NCBI GenBank assembly: GCA_041676705.1
Contig: JBAYRL010000009.1
Coordinates: 6,977 to 70,976, forward strand
From: Acidimicrobiia bacterium
GTDB lineage: Bacteria > Actinomycetota > Acidimicrobiia > Acidimicrobiales > SKKL01
DNA length: 64,000 nt
Direction: 5' to 3'
Below are positions 53,827 through 63,389 of this stretch, one piece after another (position 1 is the stretch's first letter; each line of letters opens with the position of its first letter). The notes under the pieces are model-generated. The model made no database searches and had not been told where the DNA came from. It saw only the letters and a program-made list of their open reading frames with translations. The position numbers and the translations under genes were made by a program.

Positions 53827-55176
53827 ATGAAAAACGTTCCGTACCGTCTAGCCCATTTTTCTGACACCCATCTGGGTTATTCTGCGTATCGTGCCCAAAC
53901 CCCTATAGGAGCTAACGTACGTTCAGCAGATATAGGTACCGCTTTTATCAATGTTTGCAAACACATTATTGACTGGGACCCATCGTTAGTGATCCACTCT
54001 GGCGACCTTGGGGAACGACCCCAGCTGCCAGTACGTGACTTGTTGGTAGCGCGTCGTTGGCTGGCCCGGTTGGCTGCGCTACGCCCAGACGGTACCCGAC
54101 GCCAGGTAGTGATCATCTCAGGAAACCATGACCAGCCCGCAAATAGGCATTCAGAATGTTTCCTTGAACTCTACGCTGACCTGCCAGGAGTGCATGTTGT
54201 TACCGAAGCTGCCACAGAAATAGATTTCGGGACACAAAACAATGCTGAAATACCCCCAGAACTGGCCAATACAGTTGTGACAGCAGTACCACATGATCAG
54301 CTCAAAACGTTGGCTACTGAAAACGAATTTGACACGATTACCCCTACACCAGGCAAAGTGTCGATCCTAGTTGCTCATGGTGTAGCGGGCGGTTCAAAAC
54401 TATTTCACCGTACCATTGGTCGTGAATACGCTATCCCTACTGAAGTGTTAACCCAACCCTGGGACTATGTAGCGCTTGGGCATTGGCATAAACAAGGACC
54501 GGTAAGTTTCGCTACCAGCACCACTGGCACGCCAAGTGCTATTTGGTATGCGGGATCCACAGAAAATATGGGGTTTGGTGACCTGCGAGAAGAAGGCGCC
54601 GGTCGAGGCTATCTAAAAGTAACGATACAGCCCGGCAGCAGCCCACAAGTAGAACCCCAAAACCTGCCAACCCGACCAATGTTTCGCCTACCGGTCATTG
54701 ACGCTACCGACCTTGACCCCCAAACTATCACAACGATGCTGGTCGATCGGCTCAAAGACGCCCGAGCCGGGTTTGACAACACCCAAAAACCTGTGGTGGC
54801 ACAAATCGTGAAAAACGTTGCCAGGGAAGTGTGGGGTTTAGTTCACATGCCGGCCGTACGCCAAGAAACCAGTTGGTGTTTACATTACGAAGTAACAACG
54901 ATTGCACCTGAAAACCAAAACAGCACAATCACTTCTAACGATGTCCCAACAGGATCTCAAGCAATCCTGGAAGCTGTCAAAACAGCCACCCAGGACGTAG
55001 CAGCATCCAGAAGACAAGAAGTTGGGGAACTTATCACAACCTATCTCACCAAACATTTAGCTGTCACAGACCCTGAAGTTGAAACCGAGATGGGCTCTTC
55101 GAAACCCCAACCAACCCTAGACCCTGAAAACGAACCAGCGGATACCAACCCCCAAACACTTGTACCGATCCCCTAA
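53827..55176 (+). CDS. sbcD: SbcD/Mre11-like nuclease
   Basis: A 449-aa metallophosphoesterase with the Mre11 motifs in order: FSDTHLG (D13, H15), IHSGDLGE, IISGNHDQP, LVAHG and LGHWHKQ. It should form the nuclease half of the Mre11-Rad50 complex, which trims DNA ends and hairpins. A capping domain follows, with an acidic, low-complexity tail. No strong ribosome binding site precedes the ATG, which is divergent from the pilin-like gene. Confidence 0.93.
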   Translation: MKNVPYRLAHFSDTHLGYSAYRAQTPIGANVRSADIGTAFINVCKHIIDWDPSLVIHSGDLGERPQLPVRDLLVARRWLARLAALRPDGTRRQVVIISGNHDQPANRHSECFLELYADLPGVHVVTEAATEIDFGTQNNAEIPPELANTVVTAVPHDQLKTLATENEFDTITPTPGKVSILVAHGVAGGSKLFHRTIGREYAIPTEVLTQPWDYVALGHWHKQGPVSFATSTTGTPSAIWYAGSTENMGFGDLREEGAGRGYLKVTIQPGSSPQVEPQNLPTRPMFRLPVIDATDLDPQTITTMLVDRLKDARAGFDNTQKPVVAQIVKNVAREVWGLVHMPAVRQETSWCLHYEVTTIAPENQNSTITSNDVPTGSQAILEAVKTATQDVAASRRQEVGELITTYLTKHLAVTDPEVETEMGSSKPQPTLDPENEPADTNPQTLVPIP

Positions 55177-55274
55177 ACCCCGCCCCACAGGTTCATAGCG
55201 GCGCACAACGTTTTGTTACCCACCGAGAAATAGTTGTATAGCGGGCGGGTTTCACCTAAAGGAAACAACAAACC

Positions 55275-57617
55275 ATGATCACCAAACTTCGTCTTGAAAA
55301 CTTTCGGGGCCATACCAACACCGAACTAACTTTCCAACCAAATGAACAACTTGTTGTTATCTCAGGGGGAAACGGTACCGGCAAAACCACGATTTTGGAA
55401 GCGATCACGTTCGCTTTATATGGTGAAACACGACATGGTGCTCGTTACCTAGACCGTCTTGTCCACCGCGGAGCGGAACACGAAGGTGTTACCGTCGAAC
55501 TAGAATTTACCTTGGGGGATGTCACCCACCGGATTGTACGTCGCCGCGAAAAAAGCGCTGCGTTTGCGCAACTATTCACCAACGACACCCCAATCACTGA
55601 AGGGTCACGGTCTGTTACCGCAGCGGTAACACAACTCTTAGGTATGGACAGTGCAGGCTACCGGCTCTCAGTTGTTGCCCAACAAGCCGACCTTGACGGG
55701 TTCGCCGCTATTGGTAAAGGCGGACGTGGTGGTAAAAACGAACGTGCCCGACAACTAGCACGACTGTTACGGGTTGATGCCGTGACCCGCGCCCGCCAAG
55801 AAATCCGAAGTTTGTGGCGCACCCAACAAGCCGTAATCGAAACGCTACCAACTATCACCGACGTAGGGGTTCTAGCTACCAAAGTCCGCGCAGCTGAAGA
55901 ACACCTCGCACAAGCCCAAGCCGCTGTTGCTGACACACGAGCAGCTTTAGCAACCCTGGAACACGAAATAGAAACCACAGCGAACATTGAACATCAATGG
56001 GCGGAAGCGTCCCGCAAAGCAGCCCTAGCCCAAGGTGTTAGCGCCGCAGCGCAAGCCGAGCTCGCCAGACTACAAGCAGAACACCAAAGTATTGTTATCC
56101 CGACTTTACCGGAACAAACCTGGGATTTAGACGCTTTACAAGCAGAAGCTTCCCAACTCCAACAACATTTAGCTTCCGCGACGATGGCTCAACAAATCGT
56201 TGAACAACGAAACCATCTGACTCGCCAACTTAAAGAAGTAGTAGACCGCCAAAACACCCTAGAAACCCTGGTTAGTGGCTTTGAATATACAACAGCGGCC
56301 GAAGCAGCCACCAAAATCGATATTTTAGAACAAACCCTCAAAACGTTAACCGACGATCTTGACATCCAAAACGGGTTGATAAACACAGCTCTAGAAAACC
56401 ATGCGGGGCTACGTAGAGATCTTCAACTAGCCGAGCAACGCCGCGACGCTGCCGCCACCCTAGGTGGGGTATGTGAACGGTGCGGACAACAAATCAGTGA
56501 AGAACACCACCACGACTTTTTAGGCGAAACCCAAACCGCTGTCGAAAAAGCAGCAGCAGCGGTCACAGAAGCCACCCAAGAAGGTAAAGCTTTACGAGAA
56601 GAGCTAAACAACATCACAGCGGCTTTATCAAAATGCCAAAACGAGATACGAGACACACAACAGGTTTTGAACCAGTTGTCCCAATATGAAGGCGAAAAAG
56701 TTGAACTGGACCGCCGCCAAGACGTTTATGAACAACAACTAGAACGCCTCGAAGCGCCCGAGTTTGACATCGAAGCGCTCCAAACTCAAGCCGGTCAAGT
56801 AGCAGCACAAATCAAAACAGCACAACACGCTAAAGCTTTGATCGCAGAACGCGAAGCCGCTATTGCCCGACAACAAGAACTCAAAACCAAAGTGCAAGAA
56901 GCTACTGAACGTTTCGAACAAACCAAAACCGAAACGATACAAGCCCAAGTCCCTACCGAACTAAGCCAAGCTTGGGAACATCGACGCACCATCCTAGAAA
57001 CCCACCGGAGCGAACTTGAACTAGTAACCGATTTAGCTACCGCAGCCCAAACCGCTAAAAACCAGGTAGAACTAGCAGAAGCTGAACTGCGACACAACAA
57101 CCAAATTGTGGGGACACGAAACAAAGCCGCCCATAAAGGCACAGTCGCTGCTGAAGCCGCGAAAGTTTTAGAAAAAGTTGAAACCCAACTAACTTCCCAA
57201 ATCAGGCCCCGACTCGAAGGTGCCATGTCCGACATTTTAGGTTCCATGTCAGAAGGACGGTTCTCGCTAGTCAAACTAGCTGATGACTACTCGGTTCGGG
57301 TTTTAGATGGTGACACCTACCAGCCCCTCACCGAACTTTCCGGTGGAGAAACCGACCTGGTTGCTTTATCGATGCGGCTAGCCTTGGCCGACGTGCTCGT
57401 CGGCCAAGGTGGCGGTACCGGTTTTCTGATTTTAGATGAACCGCTCGGATCGCAAGATAAAGACCGTCGCAACTCAATAACTAGCGCCCTACGAAACCTA
57501 GCTTCACGATACGGCCAAGTGTTTTGTATCTCTCACGTTGGCGGGCTTGACGATGTAGCAGATATCGCTATCGAAGTAGCGATCGACCCAGACACTGGGG
57601 AGTCCTACATCGAATAA
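55275..57617 (+). CDS. sbcC: SbcC/Rad50-like ATPase
   Basis: A 780-aa SMC-like ATPase: Walker A GGNGTGKTT (31-39), two long coiled coils (about 190-390 and 410-640) around a zinc hook with C400-x-x-C403 (VCERCGQ), then the signature LSGGE and Walker B FLILDEPLGSQD (about 720). At 780 aa it is shorter than typical bacterial SbcC (over 1000) and closer to archaeal Rad50. It is 98 bp after sbcD and should form one complex with it. Confidence 0.94.
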   Translation: MITKLRLENFRGHTNTELTFQPNEQLVVISGGNGTGKTTILEAITFALYGETRHGARYLDRLVHRGAEHEGVTVELEFTLGDVTHRIVRRREKSAAFAQLFTNDTPITEGSRSVTAAVTQLLGMDSAGYRLSVVAQQADLDGFAAIGKGGRGGKNERARQLARLLRVDAVTRARQEIRSLWRTQQAVIETLPTITDVGVLATKVRAAEEHLAQAQAAVADTRAALATLEHEIETTANIEHQWAEASRKAALAQGVSAAAQAELARLQAEHQSIVIPTLPEQTWDLDALQAEASQLQQHLASATMAQQIVEQRNHLTRQLKEVVDRQNTLETLVSGFEYTTAAEAATKIDILEQTLKTLTDDLDIQNGLINTALENHAGLRRDLQLAEQRRDAAATLGGVCERCGQQISEEHHHDFLGETQTAVEKAAAAVTEATQEGKALREELNNITAALSKCQNEIRDTQQVLNQLSQYEGEKVELDRRQDVYEQQLERLEAPEFDIEALQTQAGQVAAQIKTAQHAKALIAEREAAIARQQELKTKVQEATERFEQTKTETIQAQVPTELSQAWEHRRTILETHRSELELVTDLATAAQTAKNQVELAEAELRHNNQIVGTRNKAAHKGTVAAEAAKVLEKVETQLTSQIRPRLEGAMSDILGSMSEGRFSLVKLADDYSVRVLDGDTYQPLTELSGGETDLVALSMRLALADVLVGQGGGTGFLILDEPLGSQDKDRRNSITSALRNLASRYGQVFCISHVGGLDDVADIAIEVAIDPDTGESYIE

Positions 57618-57696
57618 CCGCTGACCCACAAAAAGGTAGCGGTGGTTGTGGTACCCAAATCGGACACCCTTAGGGACCATAACAACCAAAACCTAT

Positions 57697-57730
57697 CCCC
57701 CCCCACTATCCCCCCCCCCCTTTTTTTTTT
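57697..57730. repeat. Homopolymer tract C8-ACTAT-C11-T10
   Basis: Eight C (57697-57704), ACTAT-like spacer, eleven C (57710-57720) and ten T (57721-57730) lie just upstream of the WhiB-like gene. Runs of this length are prone to slippage, and they may also be an assembly or sequencing weak point. Confidence 0.8.
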
Positions 57731-57755
57731 AGGTTTTTGAAAGGCTGTACCGTCT

Positions 57756-58196
57756 ATGATCACTGATCTTTCCGCTATTTTGCACAACACACCTGATTTG
57801 TCCTGGTTGGATGACATCAAATGTGCCGAGTTAAGCCCCGACGACTATTTCGTACCCGCTGGACATTCAATCCAACCCGCTCCCCAAGCAGCGTGCCGGC
57901 TTTGCCCGGTAAGAGAACAATGTTTAGCACACACCTACGAAGACGAAGAAGGGGTACGGGACCGGTCCGGCTACTTTGCAGGTATGTCCCCAGGACAAAG
58001 AGAACGGTCTAGTTTTACCGAAGCGTTAGAGTTCATCCGTAACGACACACCCCACCCAGATGACCAACAAATCTTTGACGACTACATCCAAGAAATCCGC
58101 AAAAATAGGGCGGAGCGTCACACCCCTGCCCTCCCAGAACCTAGCCATCGCACCAACCAGAAACGCCAAATTATTGGCAAAGCCACCATCGACTAA
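57756..58196 (+). CDS. WhiB-like Fe-S transcription factor
   Basis: A 146-aa protein with the four cluster cysteines of the WhiB family: C23, C47, C50 and C56 (KCAEL ... ACRLCPVREQC). The usual turn G[IV]WGG is replaced by GYFAGM, followed by a basic C-terminal tail. Members are Fe-S regulators specific to actinobacteria and their phages and plasmids. The GAAAGG region 10 nt before ATG 57756 could serve as the ribosome binding site, with the homopolymer tract just upstream. Confidence 0.88.
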   Translation: MITDLSAILHNTPDLSWLDDIKCAELSPDDYFVPAGHSIQPAPQAACRLCPVREQCLAHTYEDEEGVRDRSGYFAGMSPGQRERSSFTEALEFIRNDTPHPDDQQIFDDYIQEIRKNRAERHTPALPEPSHRTNQKRQIIGKATID

Positions 58197-58242
58197 CCAA
58201 CCACCCCACACCAAAGGCTAGTTGTTGTGTTAACCAGGGTTT

Positions 58243-58884
58243 TTAGTTTAAAAGCCCGGCCCGTAACACTTTAGCGATCAGGTTAGTACGGGATCTAGCA
58301 CCAAAGCGGTCCATAAGACGCCCAAGTTCCGACGCTACAGTTGCCCGTGACACTCCTAGAAGAGCTGCTATTTCAACGTTTGTTTGGCCTTCTGCTGCTA
58401 ACACCAAAATTTCTCGTTCCCGAACAGTTAAACCACCAGTGCGGGCCATCACATTTTGGGTGGCGATCTCTGGTAACACTTCGGTAGCGGTCAACGAATC
58501 AATGGTGATCGCACCCCCAACTACTTCCAACAAAACTCTAGGTATCTCACTTAGAGGCGCCAGTTTTGACACGAACCCGGAAGCACCTGCTTGGAACACT
58601 GCACGCACACTTGTAGAGGAAACATGGGCCGTGAAAACAACGATCGGGATTTTTGGGAACGTTTTACGTAGCGCCACCACAATCTCACCAGTTTCGGTAG
58701 AACCTGGTACTGACAAATCGGTCAAAACAACATCGGGGGTGGTGTCCCCCACTACCTCCAAACTTTCAACCACGTTCATAGCTTCACCAACAACAACAAA
58801 GCCGTAACGTTCCAACCATTGTCCAGTGCCGGTACGAACTACCGCATGGTCATCAACGACCACAACACGATAACTGGTACTCAT
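58243..58884 (-). CDS. LuxR/NarL-type response regulator
   Basis: A 213-aa protein with a receiver domain (D11, D12; phosphoacceptor D56 in LTDLSVPG; K in VSKLAP) and a C-terminal LuxR helix-turn-helix (LTVREREILVLAAEGQTNVE). The ATG overlaps the stop of the upstream DNA-binding gene by 4 bp. No histidine kinase is in the window, so it may be driven by a host kinase or act unphosphorylated. Confidence 0.92.
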   Translation of the reverse strand: MSTSYRVVVVDDHAVVRTGTGQWLERYGFVVVGEAMNVVESLEVVGDTTPDVVLTDLSVPGSTETGEIVVALRKTFPKIPIVVFTAHVSSTSVRAVFQAGASGFVSKLAPLSEIPRVLLEVVGGAITIDSLTATEVLPEIATQNVMARTGGLTVREREILVLAAEGQTNVEIAALLGVSRATVASELGRLMDRFGARSRTNLIAKVLRAGLLN

Positions 58885-59624
58885 TTTTGTATTCCGTTCT
58901 GTCGACTTGCCAACCAAAACTCGATCACAGGCACAGACCACACAGGACCGTTCGCTATACGGCCCTGCGGTTGCGGCATCTGACCTCTAGCCAGATACGC
59001 CGAAACAGTGCGGGGTGCTATCCCACCAGCTTTTAACGCCACCCCAAAGGTGTCTAACATTTCTGTGACTATCAACTCGCCCGCCACGATCCCTAACGGT
59101 TCTTGTGCCAGTTCCTCAAACACTGCCGGGTCGAGCGGTACCCACTGACGAATATTTGTACGTCCCGGCCCCGGTGCTGGTTTTGGGTTGCTACAACCAC
59201 CCACCAACACGCTTTGTGTGTCTAACAGCGATGCCACATCATCCCTACTAGCAACCGAATATGGAATCAGACGATGGTTTCGACATAAACACCACGGCCC
59301 AGACGTTAAATCTAATATTGTTAAATCACGGGCCCCTGGTACCATTTCACCAGTAGCTGAATAACGCCAACGCCCACGAATATCACGTTCATAACCTGGC
59401 GGAGCTAACGACTGGTTCTTCGGACGGAACCGGCGCGACCGTTTAGGTACCCGTTTAGGTTCCGTTAAACCCCGACCAGAGCTACCCCTACCCAACCCGG
59501 TGTCATCATCACGTAACCCTTGCAACAACACCGACGGTTTTGGTGTGTCGTCATCTTCAAAAGCATCAAGGTATTCGTCGATCGAACCCAACAGATCATC
59601 AATCGATTTATCCTGGTCTCCCAT
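58881..59624 (-). CDS. DNA-binding protein with C-terminal AlpA/MerR-like motif
   Basis: A 247-aa protein. The N-terminus is acidic (IDDLLGSIDEYLDAFEDDD), the middle has a basic stretch and CLCRNHRL, and the C-terminus GIAPRTVSAYLARGQMPQPQ then GPVWSVPVIEFWLASR fits the winged helix-turn-helix found in many actinobacterial AlpA/MerR-type proteins. It is co-transcribed with the response regulator (ATGA overlap). Its target is unknown. Confidence 0.75.
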   Translation of the reverse strand: MGDQDKSIDDLLGSIDEYLDAFEDDDTPKPSVLLQGLRDDDTGLGRGSSGRGLTEPKRVPKRSRRFRPKNQSLAPPGYERDIRGRWRYSATGEMVPGARDLTILDLTSGPWCLCRNHRLIPYSVASRDDVASLLDTQSVLVGGCSNPKPAPGPGRTNIRQWVPLDPAVFEELAQEPLGIVAGELIVTEMLDTFGVALKAGGIAPRTVSAYLARGQMPQPQGRIANGPVWSVPVIEFWLASRQNGIQK

Positions 59625-60746
59625 ATCAACACTCTACTGTAAACCCCACGCTACGAACCAACACTTACCAGGCGAAACAAACCTTGCCACCCCACCAAAA
59701 GTTCTTGTACGACACTGGTGGTTATCGGTTTAAAGATCGTATAAAGTGTCGAAATGGGTTGTTCCCCCGTTTTCTGGAATCTGAGGCAACACAAACGCTT
59801 ATCAGCTGACATGCTCCTATATGTCCGCCTAGTTGCCTCTGATTGTCCCCTGACCACAACCCACCTAAAACCGGTCTTTACACAGCCCCAAACCGGCCAG
59901 TTCGCTTACCGTCCCAACCGTTTAGGGCCACAGGTAACCACCACAAACCCAAACCAGAGGATACACACAGCCAACCACAACCGGTTTAAACTCTTCGACG
60001 TTCCTTTAACAGGGCACACCGCCACGTTAAATACCGGTATACACATGCAAATTGTGGTGGGTCATGTAGCAGTATTAATACATACACACACCACACCCAA
60101 CCCCCACTATCCGACCTCAACGTCGTGTAATGTTCGGTATGCACAACTGACCAACACAGTTTTAATGTCTGTCACCCATCTCTACATACGGTTTATGACA
60201 GTGTATGTTGCGGTGTTTCTCACCGTTTTTAACGCACCTCTAACCCGTAGCTACCGCTTTAACACTTGTGAACATCCGGTTTGGCGGCCACATATCAAAG
60301 CGTCGCTAAAGCTATCCGCTACCAAAGGTGTAGCAGCTGGTGGGCTACAACAACCGACCTATAGCGCCCCCCAGCCGCTTACACAAAGCACCAGCGCAGG
60401 TTCTATACCCGCCACCTGCCGGTTACCAACACGGATGCCACAGCCCACATTAGGGTGTCACAGCTCTCCATCTCAGGTTCGTTTCCCCCAACCAACCTGT
60501 TGCGTAACGCACGAACAACGCTATCTAACCCCAACCCGAACCACCGCGGGTAGCAGCATTTATGACGATCGTAAGGTGAGCTTCGGGGCACCTGTAGCTA
60601 CCTGTAAGCTTCTGGCATCGGGCATTGCTGGGATGCTGCGGTTGTAAGACCCGGTTGTTGTGTGTGCAACACCCCAAACCTAATCAGAGGCTATTGGCAC
60701 GCAACAGAGGGTACCTTAAGGTGCCACATGTGTTATTGTTTGGGTT
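59625..60746. other. Non-coding region upstream of parA, hairpin-rich near its end
   Basis: About 1.1 kb without a credible gene; a 297-codon plus frame was rejected for its composition. Near the end there is a cluster of symmetric elements: ACGATCGT (60565-60572), AGGTG/CACCT (60574-60578 and 60589-60593), GTAGCTAC (60594-60601) and GCATC/GATGC (60615-60619 and 60632-60636). It is a plausible origin, partition or regulatory site, but no iterons were recognised. Confidence 0.5.
60710..60725 (+). promoter_or_regulatory. Near-palindrome before parA
   Basis: GGTACCTTAAGGTGCC is symmetric apart from one position pair and ends 21 bp before the parA start. A TTATTGT hexamer-like element about 9 nt before the GTG could be a -10 box of a leaderless transcript. 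The palindrome is a candidate operator or parS site for autoregulation. Confidence 0.5.
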
Positions 60747-61754
60747 GTGGCACATCTTTTAGACGCTTCTAAAGCGCCCGGCGGTACTAACTGGCGCAAA
60801 TCGTTCAACACCCCAACACAAGCCAGTGAGAACGTTCTTGCGGTTCAAACTGTTAAAGGTGGGGTGGGGAAAACGTCGTTAGCGGTTGGTTTAGGTGGCT
60901 TGTTGGCTCATTCTGGCCGTCAGGTGCTGATCGTTGACTTCGATCAACAAGGCAACTGTGCGCCTTCCTTGGGTGTTCACCCAGATTTGGATGACGATGG
61001 GGAAGGGTTGTTGTCAGCCTTAGCTGACCCTGATGGGACAGCCCCAAATGTGTTAAGCGACGAAGCGTTAAACGTCACGGTTGACGAATGGCTTTTTACC
61101 CGCCCAAATCTTCATCTGATCCCTGGGGGACAGGCACTAGCACACCTTGGCGCGACTTTTGTTGAACACGCAGCCGAGCTTGACAGTAGGGGAGTGCCTA
61201 GGGTTACCTACGGCCCGGAAAGTTTGTTACGCCTACGTGCGGTGCTAGCACATCTCAACGACCAATACGATCTGATCATAATAGACAGCCCCCCTGGGGA
61301 GGCTTGGGCGCAGCTGTCCACATTGATAGCGTCACGGTTTGTTCTAGTTCCTACCGCCACCGATGACCGTTCAGTAGAAGCAGTAGGTTCTGTTGCGCAA
61401 CGTTTCAGCGAAGCTCACCAATACAACCCAGATCTTGAACTGTTGGGCCTATGTCTTTTTGGGGTGGGACGCGCTGAAACGGCTGTAGCGCGTTCCACTA
61501 GGGAATACGCCAAAGCTCTTTTAGGAAACCAAGTGATTGTGTTCAACACTTTTATTCGTGACGTGCCAGCACCGGCCGACAAAGCCCGCACCCTTGGTTT
61601 GCTACCACATGAACTGGCTTGGTGTCATACCCAACGACGACACTCATACCCGCCAACAGCTGAAGGGTTAGCCGCAGATTATGAAGCTTTAGCGTTCGAA
61701 GTTCTAAACGCTAGACGCATGGCGCTGACACGTAGCCGTACCGCCCAAATCTAA
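60747..61754 (+). CDS. parA: ParA-type partition ATPase
   Basis: A 335-aa ParA ATPase. The deviant Walker A is TVKGGVGKTS (with K37 as signature Lys), the Walker A' region is VLIVDFDQQGNC, and Walker B is YDLIIIDSPPG. It should segregate the replicon together with the downstream small protein. The GTG start has no ribosome binding site, so leaderless translation is likely. A near-palindrome lies 22 bp upstream. Confidence 0.93.
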   Translation: MAHLLDASKAPGGTNWRKSFNTPTQASENVLAVQTVKGGVGKTSLAVGLGGLLAHSGRQVLIVDFDQQGNCAPSLGVHPDLDDDGEGLLSALADPDGTAPNVLSDEALNVTVDEWLFTRPNLHLIPGGQALAHLGATFVEHAAELDSRGVPRVTYGPESLLRLRAVLAHLNDQYDLIIIDSPPGEAWAQLSTLIASRFVLVPTATDDRSVEAVGSVAQRFSEAHQYNPDLELLGLCLFGVGRAETAVARSTREYAKALLGNQVIVFNTFIRDVPAPADKARTLGLLPHELAWCHTQRRHSYPPTAEGLAADYEALAFEVLNARRMALTRSRTAQI

Positions 61755-61789
61755 ACCCCTGAGCCCAAAACACCTAGCGAGGACATCAA

Positions 61790-62371
61790 GTGGCAACCCC
61801 ACGGAGACAAAACGTTAAACCAATCGACCCGTCTGTTTGGGGAAACCCACCCGCAGGCCTAGGTGACCTTTTAGAACCCCCTGCGGCTGCGGACACAGCC
61901 GTTGCCCCAACAACACCAAAACCAGAACCAAAACCATCTCAACCGGTTTCTGTTACCGTTGGTGGGACTGACCATGGAATACCCAACAAAAACGAACCCG
62001 ATCCTGATGAGATCATCAACCACAACTTTACGGTAAATCCACTGTTGTTAGACCGGATGAGAACCGCTAGAGAAAAACTAGCAGCGACCAACACCGAAGT
62101 TTGGGCGCAAGCCTACCAAGAATGCGAACCACGCCTCGACCAGCTTTTTGAAGCGAACAGCTGGTCCAAATCCCCGTTTGCGGTACCGCGACGAAAACGA
62201 GTGTCGGTAGGCGCCCAGTCTCATCTACGGCTACGAATGACCCAAGCACAACGAGACTTTTTAGACGAAGAAGCCCAACAACGCGGTGCCGAATCAACTT
62301 CGGGTTTTGTTGAAACCGTGCTGAACACGTTTTTTGATGATGAAGGTATCCCACCAGCCAAAAAACGGTAG
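61790..62371 (+). CDS. Ribbon-helix-helix ParB-like partner
   Basis: A 193-aa protein whose last part (SHLRLRMTQAQRDFLDEEAQ then STSGFVETVLNTFFD) looks like a ribbon-helix-helix DNA-binding domain. The N-terminus is Pro/Ala-rich and disordered. GAGGA lies 6 nt before GTG 61790, 35 bp after parA. By position it should be the centromere-binding partner of ParA, without a canonical ParB domain. Confidence 0.72.
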   Translation: MATPRRQNVKPIDPSVWGNPPAGLGDLLEPPAAADTAVAPTTPKPEPKPSQPVSVTVGGTDHGIPNKNEPDPDEIINHNFTVNPLLLDRMRTAREKLAATNTEVWAQAYQECEPRLDQLFEANSWSKSPFAVPRRKRVSVGAQSHLRLRMTQAQRDFLDEEAQQRGAESTSGFVETVLNTFFDDEGIPPAKKR

Positions 62372-62726
62372 CCACCCAAAAACCCTGTCCACAAACTGGT
62401 TACCGCGCACATCTAAACAACCCTGACACCAAAAACTGGGCGCAGCGGGAACCTCTACCAGCGACGCTCGAACTAAACCAGCTAGCAACCACTCTGCCCG
62501 CTAGGGGAGCACACCACCCCAAAAACGTTTTTGTTAAACACTAGGCGACCTGAACACAACCACCTCTCGGGGTGGTCTCTTCGATGCCTAAAAGGTTTTG
62601 GGTGAAGCCCTAAAATGGCTGCCACTACAAAACCAAAACTAAAACCCAACTTGGTGGCGATCCGACCATCACCGTTTTGGTGTCCCCATCCCCACAAAAA
62701 GCCGATCCGGCTAGGCGCCAGTACTT
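62372..62726. other. Intergenic region between convergent genes
   Basis: About 350 bp without a gene. It contains CCACC/GGTGG (about 62560) and the possible terminator at 62696-62712. No other feature was recognised. Confidence 0.4.
62696..62712 (-). terminator. Possible short terminator
   Basis: AGCCG (62700-62704) pairs with CGGCT (62708-62712) around ATC, followed on the minus strand by TTTTT. The stem is only 5 bp, so this is tentative. Confidence 0.4.
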
Positions 62727-63164
62727 TCAGGAACGGTCGAAGGCCTGGTTGTAAAGACTGGTCGCCCGATTCCTTAACAACGCCCCAATAGCCTCGTTCT
62801 GTTTGGCTTGTGCTTTAGCCATGGTCGCCAACGACTCTGATATCTCAGCCAAAGTTTCATAAGCCGCTGCGAGTTCTAAAGTATTATCGGATCCTGGTTC
62901 AACCCGACCCCCAAGGCTAGAGATCTTAGAAAAACTCTGGTCAGGTGCCGGGCTAGTTTCGCGTTGCGCCACATATTGTTCTGCGGTTTCTTTGTCTACT
63001 AGCCACCGCGCTTTTGGGTTGTAAGCACTTCGTGGTGGCCAGGCCAACACAAAACATTCTGGGTTTTTAGCTAGCTGAGCGCACCATTCACGGGTTACAC
63101 CCAGCAGCTTGGACCACTGCACCAAAGAAATAGTGGGGGTTGTGGGAGGTCCGTTCGCTATCAC
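62727..63164 (-). CDS. Small DNA-binding protein with helix-turn-helix and coiled coil
   Basis: A 145-aa protein. The N-terminus SLVQWSKLLGVTREWCAQLA followed by NPKARWLVDKETAEQYVAQR fits a MerR/AlpA-like helix-turn-helix, and the C-terminal half (about 90-140) is a helical, coiled-coil-like stretch. It is divergent from the prim-pol gene and may regulate it. No partner is known. Confidence 0.68.
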   Translation of the reverse strand: MIANGPPTTPTISLVQWSKLLGVTREWCAQLAKNPECFVLAWPPRSAYNPKARWLVDKETAEQYVAQRETSPAPDQSFSKISSLGGRVEPGSDNTLELAAAYETLAEISESLATMAKAQAKQNEAIGALLRNRATSLYNQAFDRS

Positions 63165-63389
63165 TGTTGAAAAGTCCCCCTGAGAGTCACCCTCGCAGGC
63201 GGGTAGAACACCGATCTGCCAAACAAAGCTACACCTTTGTAGTTACATTCGTGTAGTTTAAGGGTTGGCTTGACTAAACAAAGGAAGGTTCCAAGCTGCG
63301 CCAACAGCTCGGAACCTTCAATAGCTTGACGTAACCCGAAAACCTTTGACACGGAACCACGGGAAACGTCCTGGACCAGAAGAAGGACA

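Noticed and set aside
60320..60420. tRNA-like or other structured RNA before parA
   Set aside because: TAGC/GGCTA and a GCTT..AAGC hairpin recall tRNA arms, but no consistent acceptor, anticodon and T arm could be folded.
59754..60647. 297-codon open frame on the plus strand
   Set aside because: Its product has a random-looking composition with many His, Thr and Cys, there is no ribosome binding site, and the region is full of short palindromes. It is more likely non-coding.
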